Position numbers and translations under genes: made by a program. Below the pieces are notes generated by a model. That model worked only from the letters and a program-made list of their open reading frames with translations, was not told where the DNA came from and did no database searches. Below, in pieces: positions 17,037 to 22,454 of a stretch of 22,454 bases of DNA (the first letter of the stretch is position 1; each line of letters opens with the position of its first letter). This DNA comes from Trichomonas tenax. Lineage: Eukaryota > Parabasalia > Trichomonadida > Trichomonadidae. Location of the stretch: the NCBI GenBank assembly GCA_023091735.1, contig JALKBU010000857.1, positions 1 through 22,454 on the forward strand, read 5' to 3'.

Positions 17037-17153
17037 ATGAAGTGTATTTTTACAAATCAACAACAAAGGTATAGGATGTAGAAGAGTGCTGAACGAAAAT
17101 CAGCGGATTTGAGCGAGAAATATAATTTTGATTTTCCAAAATTTCAAGTATAA
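17037..17153 (+). pseudogene. Possible broken small gene: 38-codon frame split by one TAG
   Basis: From ATG 17037 the frame reads MKCIFTNQQQRYRM to TAG (17079), then stays open for 23 further codons (KSAERKSADLSEK and on) to TAA at 17151. The initiator-like element in front is the main reason to list it. I recognise no family. The same bases also contain a hairpin (GCTGA/TCAGC, 17088-17104), so a noncoding RNA is an alternative. Confidence 0.2.
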
Positions 17154-17230
17154 GGATTGATGGCTTGAGAAATTCATCTGCAGGGAGTGTCGATTAAGGA
17201 TTCGAGGTTAAATTGAGGAAATGAAGGGTC

Positions 17231-17258
17231 TGGGATCGCTAGAGAGCGAACGCTCCCA
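17231..17258. other. GC-rich hairpin of unknown role
   Basis: TGGGA (17231-17235) pairs with TCCCA (17254-17258), and inside it CGCT-AGAG-AGCG forms a 4-bp, 4-loop hairpin. An alternative inner pairing GAGCG-AA-CGCTC also exists. It stands out from the AT-rich surroundings. It does not make a tRNA or a known snRNA. Together with the hairpin at 17088-17104 and the initiator at 17009 it suggests a possible structured transcript. Confidence 0.35.
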
Positions 17259-18256
17259 TCTAAGTTTTTGTGTCAAACTTTTAACCGAAAAAGCATAACT
17301 TCAAAATAATGATGTGTGGATTATGTAAAAATCACTTTCACCTTAAAATTATTTTTCGCAAAAAAAAGTTGACGAACCAGCTGCATCAAATACTTTTCAG
17401 ATTTTGACGGCAAAGAGAACCAAAATATGTGTGAAATATCTAAATCGATAAAGACATGTGTAATTTTACATATGATATCTCCATACACATTCTAATCTTT
17501 CCTTCGTTAAGGTTTTTCTTCATGTTCATTAGCTTACCACATTTCAAGATGATCTCTGAAGTACTACAGCATATTTGTATGATAAATATTTGCGTATTAA
17601 ACCGGAATTTGCTTCCAAAACAAAAATAAAATTTATATATCGTGACGATAGATCCTTATTTGGCCGGAGTGGACCCTTAATCAAGGGCGTTGTATCCTTC
17701 ACATTGTAGATTTAGAGTTAAAAGTAACAGCTCTAATTATGCTTAGATATAAAAATGACTTATTCCAGATTTTCCTTTTTATCTTCGATATTTTGCTATT
17801 AAATTGTACATATCATCTTTATAACCATCAAATTTTCATAAAATATCATAGCAATGAATTCAATAAATGGAAATAGGCCAAAATCATGATGTTTTTCTTG
17901 TCAAATGTATTCTTCAATTCTTCCACATATATCATAAATAGTCATAAAATAGATATGAATTTCTCAATTCTCAAAGCTGTGCTTCATGATATTGGATTTT
18001 TATTTCTTTTCCAATATTTTTTGAAGAAATATCAATATATCTAATTGAGCACAGTAGATTATTATGTAATTTAGTTTTCCAAGGTAATTTATTCTTCATT
18101 ATCATTATAAACAAGATTGATCAAATATTGACTATTGATATTTGATTTGAAGATTGATATTTAAGAAAATAGTTTAAATGAGTAAATAAAATATAATTTA
18201 ATTGTGTTGAGGTTCAAATAATGTTCCAAAAGTGAATGAAATCCAATGCAATATTT
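17259..18256. other. Long intergenic region before the DDB1-like gene
   Basis: About 1 kb of AT-rich DNA without a supportable gene. A short perfect hairpin, CCCTT-AATC-AAGGG, lies at 17674-17687 inside a small GC-richer patch (about 17660-17690). It could be a terminator-like or structural element, or a remnant of an inserted sequence. The rest shows only AT-rich runs. Confidence 0.45.
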
Positions 18257-18268
18257 TTGACAAGTAAA
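18257..18268 (+). promoter_or_regulatory. Promoter-like motif TTGACAAGTAAA before the DDB1-like gene
   Basis: TTGACAAGTAAA ends 17 nt before the ATG at 18286. The distance equals that of the nearest copy in the coiled-coil gene promoter, and the sequence differs from TTGACATGTAAA by one base. It is the third gene in this window with the element. Confidence 0.5.
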
Positions 18269-18285
18269 ATCAAGAATATGACATA

Positions 18286-21237
18286 ATGGATATTGGGGTC
18301 CTCCCAATCGGGCGGCCAACAGAGATTTCCGATGCAATTGTGATGGAGATGTTTCTCCCTTCGAATTCTATCGCTATTGGATCGGGAAATCTCCTCTATA
18401 TTTATACTTTTTCGAATAACCAATTATATTTCCACTCAAAAATGATGCTTTACGGCGAAATTTCCAACTTAGTTGAAATATGCGACAGTTCTAAAGGCAA
18501 TTCTAACCTGTTAGTCATACTTTCTGATGGCAGATTCAGCGTTTTAGGATATCAACGCGAATTTGTAACATTACAAACAGGAAACATCGTTGGAACACAA
18601 GGAGTTTTGTGCGATGCACCGTTTAAGGTCTATAAGAACCAATATCATCTCATTGTTCAAGTTAATTCAACGATTTTGCAATATTACGAAATTACACCAA
18701 ATTGTTTGATCTCATCACCAATATCAATAGCAGCATCGTGCGCGAGACTGCTTGATTTCGTTGTTGTTACAATCGCATCATCAACAGCTAAAATTGCAAT
18801 TTTAATCGAAGATGTTAAAGGAGAAAGAACAATGAAAACATATACACTCGATCGCAAAGTTAACAGATTCGATGAATATGATACAATTCCAACAGATAAT
18901 GATGCTTATCGTTTAATCTCAACAAATTCACAAAATATTGTTGTATTAACAACAAACAAATTCATAAGACACAGAATATCAGGAAGCGACAGTGAATCAT
19001 CAACGATTTACACGTCACATCCTATCAGTCAAATCGCAATGCTTTCTGAAAATACAGCACTTTTCATCGATGAAGATTGCAATACTTATTTCGCAAATCT
19101 AACAGGATCAGGAAGACAGACACTCACTGGTGTTGGCAAAGCAAACAAGTCTATCTCACTTTCAGTTTTAAATGAGACAACAGCATTTTCATTTGCAAAG
19201 TACGGAATTTCTTATTTGATTTCTGTTGTCGAGACAAATCCCGCCGCTGTTATTTTGGATGAAATATATACTTCACAAGAAGCATCGAATTTGTTATTGC
19301 AGTTGGATGCAAAGCGTGGTGACTTTGTTAGTTTTGCACCAGATGGAACATTGTCGATTATCAGAAAGACCGTTGGAGTTAAAACAGATGCATCTATTTC
19401 TATGCATGGAATATCTAAATCATGGCTGCTTGATCCACTAACAGCAGTTATATCTTTCATTAATTGCACAAGAACAATCACTTTTAATGAAGATAAAAGT
19501 GGAATTGAATCTGTAGACAAAGTTGATGGTTTAATTAGCGACGAAACAACTATCGCATTCTCGCGTTCTGCAAATGGCTTTGTTCAAGTCACACCACATT
19601 CTATCAATTTCAGCGGAAAAATACAAAATTCTCCAAATGAAATCGTTTATGCTTTTTGCACAGATGAAATTACAATTGCCAGCAATTCAAAAGGAACTGC
19701 AACGATATATAACAGTAACACAGGAAAGAAAATACACACACAGAAGTTCAATAATATTCCGAATTTAATTGCTGCTGATAGTTCATTCATTGTTGCTGTG
19801 TTTTGGGCAACTGAATCAATCGTGAGGATTTCATATAAAGATGAGTCTTTCGTGGAGATTCCTAAAGTCCATGCAATCGATATTGCAGCATGCAAAGAAG
19901 CATTCTACACAATCGACAACAGTGAAACAATTCTCATTCTTAAAAATGACAGCGAAACAATTGAAGAATTGCATTGCGAAGGTGTTCATACTGCATTGAA
20001 TGTCGTTGGAGATAATTCAATTTTTATCAGTGGTGAGTATCCAGCGATCATTAGAGATAGTTGCTTATTTAGTCTCGATTGCTCTGCAATGGTTTCTCTC
20101 GATTGTATTGATGATACAATTTTGTATTCTGATCATTCTAATCTCAACATTGGTGAACTTTATGCTCCTCGCTTCCAAGTTTCTCCTAGAAAGAAAGCGA
20201 CACATGTTTACAATGCAGCCAGGCTTCCTTCTGGTGTTTTCTTGCTTGCATATGAACATGAGGGATCACATTATGCTGCTCTTGCTTCAAATCCATTGGA
20301 TATTCCAGAACCCGGAGCGGGAATCCAGTTAAATGGACGTGTTAAAACTACATGCGGCATTATTCGTAATGATAGAGTCATTGCTTGCATGTCAGTGTTG
20401 AATACAATTGTTGTATGCGAATCTATCGATAGTTTAACACTTGAAAAAAGATGCATTCAGAAACTTGATTCGCCAGCGTTCCAGTTATTTGAATTCCAAG
20501 GCTACATCATGGCATGCAAAGCAGAATCAATAGATTTGTTTAGCATTAACATTGCAAGTCTCACAAACATCAAGTTGCAGCTTAGAATTACTCATGCAAC
20601 ACTTGGAAACTCAACATGTGTTGCAGTAAATGGAGAACATATTGCTGTTGGAGACGAATTAGAAAGTGTCATTATGTACAGGTTTAATTGCACAAAGGAG
20701 CCTCCATTCTTTGAAGAAGTAGGAAGGAACTGCGATATCATTTCTGTTACAGCGCTTTGCTTCTTTGGAGATACTCAAAACAACGAAATATTTGTCGCTG
20801 ACAATAATGGATCAATTTACTCAATGGCATTCTCTGGAACAAATAACTATATATCTCCAGAAATTGCAATCACGAGATCAATATCCATTGGATCGCCAGT
20901 TTCTTCATTTGTCACAGATTTCGAGAGTAAGTATATTTATGTGACAACAGAATCAGGAAGACATTTTATTTTATCAAAGTTGCCGTCTGATGAACGATTT
21001 TCTCGAATTATGAATGCAGCACGAAGATCACTCAGATCAGTCGGTATTCTTAATCCTTCTGTTGCAACTGCTGTTGTTAGAAATGGAATTGTCATGCCGC
21101 AGAACTTTATTGATATGAAAATTATTGAAGAATTTTCCAAACTTGGAAAAGAAGATCTCTCGATAATGTCAGAAAACGCGAAAATGGAACCAGAAGAAAT
21201 TATTGACTTCTGTAATCATGTTCTTAATGATATGTGA
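18286..21237 (+). CDS. DDB1/CPSF-A family three-propeller protein, DDB1-like
   Basis: The 983-residue protein is β-strand rich throughout and aligns by eye with DDB1 from end to end. The N-terminal propeller has LYIYTFSNNQLYF and MMLYGEISNLVEI (DDB1 LEIYVV and GMYGKIAVMEL). The second propeller begins at ~368 with ISMHGISKSWLL and AVISFINCTRTI (DDB1 IDLPGIKGLWPL and LVLSFVGQTRVL). VSPRKKATHV lies at ~633 (YESPRKICYQ), and a third-propeller block at ~778-800 reads GEHIAVGDELESVIMYRF. The C-terminal region (~883-983) ends in a helical domain with FIDMKIIEEFSKL (FIDGDLIESFLDI). DDB1 links substrate receptors to the CUL4 ubiquitin ligase and acts in DNA repair. CPSF160 and SF3B3 share the fold, but the mid-protein matches favour DDB1. 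It is shorter than animal DDB1 (about 1140), through shorter loops. It appears intact, and start and promoter motif agree. Confidence 0.8.
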   Translation: MDIGVLPIGRPTEISDAIVMEMFLPSNSIAIGSGNLLYIYTFSNNQLYFHSKMMLYGEISNLVEICDSSKGNSNLLVILSDGRFSVLGYQREFVTLQTGNIVGTQGVLCDAPFKVYKNQYHLIVQVNSTILQYYEITPNCLISSPISIAASCARLLDFVVVTIASSTAKIAILIEDVKGERTMKTYTLDRKVNRFDEYDTIPTDNDAYRLISTNSQNIVVLTTNKFIRHRISGSDSESSTIYTSHPISQIAMLSENTALFIDEDCNTYFANLTGSGRQTLTGVGKANKSISLSVLNETTAFSFAKYGISYLISVVETNPAAVILDEIYTSQEASNLLLQLDAKRGDFVSFAPDGTLSIIRKTVGVKTDASISMHGISKSWLLDPLTAVISFINCTRTITFNEDKSGIESVDKVDGLISDETTIAFSRSANGFVQVTPHSINFSGKIQNSPNEIVYAFCTDEITIASNSKGTATIYNSNTGKKIHTQKFNNIPNLIAADSSFIVAVFWATESIVRISYKDESFVEIPKVHAIDIAACKEAFYTIDNSETILILKNDSETIEELHCEGVHTALNVVGDNSIFISGEYPAIIRDSCLFSLDCSAMVSLDCIDDTILYSDHSNLNIGELYAPRFQVSPRKKATHVYNAARLPSGVFLLAYEHEGSHYAALASNPLDIPEPGAGIQLNGRVKTTCGIIRNDRVIACMSVLNTIVVCESIDSLTLEKRCIQKLDSPAFQLFEFQGYIMACKAESIDLFSINIASLTNIKLQLRITHATLGNSTCVAVNGEHIAVGDELESVIMYRFNCTKEPPFFEEVGRNCDIISVTALCFFGDTQNNEIFVADNNGSIYSMAFSGTNNYISPEIAITRSISIGSPVSSFVTDFESKYIYVTTESGRHFILSKLPSDERFSRIMNAARRSLRSVGILNPSVATAVVRNGIVMPQNFIDMKIIEEFSKLGKEDLSIMSENAKMEPEEIIDFCNHVLNDM

Positions 21238-21309
21238 TATTTTATTTGTATAATATAATAAATATTTTTTATTCTAATCATTTTATAAAGAAATGAACAG
21301 AACTAATGA
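21238..21309. other. Short intergenic gap
   Basis: An AT-rich gap lies between the DDB1-like stop codon and the 3' end of the glycine-rich pseudogene on the opposite strand. Nothing is recognised. Confidence 0.5.
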
Positions 21310-22442
21310 AAACTTGGCAAAAAATGCCAACGAATAATGGCTAATTTTACAAGATCTAACAACTTTTTCATTAAAGAATTCAATTGGTGTAATTCGAATA
21401 TTTCCATCCCCATTATGCCCTGGTTCATATTCAGCAAATGTAGATAGCTATTGTTGATTTCCTCCAAGTAAAATAATTCCAGATGCATCAGGAGAAACAT
21501 ATCCACTTCCACCCGATCCACCCGCTGCACTTCTACCACCACCTACAAAATAGCCACCCACACCCCCACCTGATGAGCTATCATGCATTCATACATTGCC
21601 AGAACCTCTAATTCCAAGCTGTCCAACTCCCTCATGTCCACTGGAAATCGAACTTGATCCATGGCTAACTTAAGTTGCTCCATAAGCCATATAATTATCA
21701 ATTAATGAACTAAATCCTGTGCTATTTCCACCAAATTCACCCACTCCATAGCCTCAATCTCCATATAAATTACAATAAACGATGTTAATTGTGCCTCCAC
21801 CACCCCCACCAGCAACGATAATTTGATCGCAAAGTTTGTCACCTTTATATTGAATATCTGTTGCACCACCACCCGATGAAGAGTTCAATTTGGCTCTTCC
21901 ACATGTTCTTGCGCCTCCTCCATTATATTTTCCAGGGATAAAACACGTTGATATAACATCAGAGAGCCCAGAGCCTCCAATTCGAGCAGATAAATTAACA
22001 TTTTCAAAAAAAGCCAAAAAATCCTGCGGCATACCCTCCAAGACTACCTGCATGAAATAATTCCTTTTCTGGATGTGTAGCATAGCTCCCAGAGGCACTC
22101 CAATATTCAATTTTATATTTCCCAGGAGGTAATTTTATATAGAGATGATGACATGTTGTTGTATCAACATACGAATAATTATATACATTGGCTTTATTTA
22201 CCGCAAGAACCAAGTTTTAAAACTCAGTGATGTAGGCTTGTCTAAATTTTTATATGCAAAGTCGGCGAAACTCGTTGTTTAACTCATTGGATTAACTTCT
22301 TGCTTAGTTATTGAAACACAATGTACGAAATCATGTTGTGCATGATATATTAAAGAATTAGCTAACAAAGTCTATATTTCATTAAAATATTAGATATATC
22401 TTGCATCAAAAACATTGATTTGCCATGATGTGCTTTACTCAT
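21310..22442 (-). pseudogene. Decayed glycine-rich (ALK/LTK-like domain) protein gene
   Basis: An ATG at 22442 (MSKAHHGKSMFLMQDIS) opens about 26 codons and hits TAG (22362). A shifted frame continues (LANSLIYHAQHDFVHCV), then stops. A third stretch carries KLPPGKYKIEYWSASGS, the typical start of the glycine-rich domain. Near 22010 the frame shifts again to SSGGGATDIQYKGDKL and CDQIIVAGGGGGG. Further downstream GGYFVGGG and GGSGGSGYV follow. At least four in-frame stops interrupt the last part: TGA, TAA, TGA and TAG. The intact family encodes secreted or surface proteins with an ALK/LTK-like glycine-rich domain, which is common in trichomonads. Mixed stop types and several frameshifts rule out a code change and point to neutral decay. 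The coding order is preserved from start to end, so this is a once complete gene, not a fragment. Confidence 0.8.
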
Positions 22443-22454
22443 TATAATATATTA

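Noticed and set aside
17231..17258. tRNA gene
   Set aside because: The hairpin lacks a cloverleaf, an anticodon arm and a GTTCRA T-loop at the right place; a GGATTCGAGG nearby is not in a tRNA context.
17674..17687. Bacterial-type terminator (CCCTT-AATC-AAGGG)
   Set aside because: The stem is only 5 bp, no T-run follows, and the setting is eukaryotic and intergenic.
1109..21237. Spliceosomal introns in the genes
   Set aside because: All intact genes are single open frames, and on reading I did not find the extended trichomonad 3' intron motif (ACTAACACACAG).
21310..22442. Stop-codon reassignment as the reason for in-frame stops
   Set aside because: TGA, TAA and TAG all occur within the reading frames, frameshifts are also present, and all other genes end normally at these codons.

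Overview
The window reads as nuclear DNA of a parabasalid protist (a trichomonad, Trichomonas/Tritrichomonas type). Supporting traits are AT-rich intergenic DNA, intronless genes on both strands, very short 5' leaders, two initiator-like TCAYTTTTTA elements, a short R2R3 Myb protein, an ankyrin protein of the large trichomonad type, and a decayed glycine-rich ALK/LTK-like gene. The standard genetic code is used. No protein points to bacteria. The genus is an inference; no marker fixes it.

Layout, left to right. (1) 1-443: no confident gene. (2) 444-902 (-): low-molecular-weight tyrosine phosphatase with two active-site changes. (3) 1109-7840 (-): a 2243-residue coiled-coil protein with a charged repeat and a cluster of TQT motifs. 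(4) 7841-9084: AT-rich DNA with six copies of a ~22-nt repeat, in front of a Myb-like gene (9085-9486, +). (5) 10004-11407 (-): ankyrin-repeat protein. (6) 11863-12163 (+): wreck of a small tail-anchored, possibly SNARE-like gene, ending one base before a Mo25/CAB39 gene (12165-13130, +). (7) 13622-14194 (-): Rab5-type GTPase. (8) 14625-14912 (+): small unknown ORF. (9) 14942-15679 (-): coiled-coil protein with an array of promoter-like motifs. (10) 15982-16629 (-): reticulon/ARL6IP1-like ER membrane protein. (11) about 16811-16945 (+): a U4 spliceosomal snRNA, supported by the diagnostic 5' sequence, an Sm site and a 3' stem-loop. (12) 18286-21237 (+): DDB1-family three-propeller protein. (13) 21310-22442 (-): glycine-rich pseudogene with frameshifts and stops.

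The genes form no pathway or operon; this is an ordinary stretch of housekeeping and family genes (trafficking, ER shape, kinase scaffold, ubiquitin-ligase adaptor, splicing RNA, cytoskeleton) with two pseudogenes. The most useful observations are the U4 gene with its unclear kink-turn, a shared element YTGACRWGTAAA 14-17 nt before three start codons (five copies before one gene), the repeat array before the Myb gene, the TQT cluster in the giant protein, and the altered phosphatase active site. I saw no convincing new multi-gene system.
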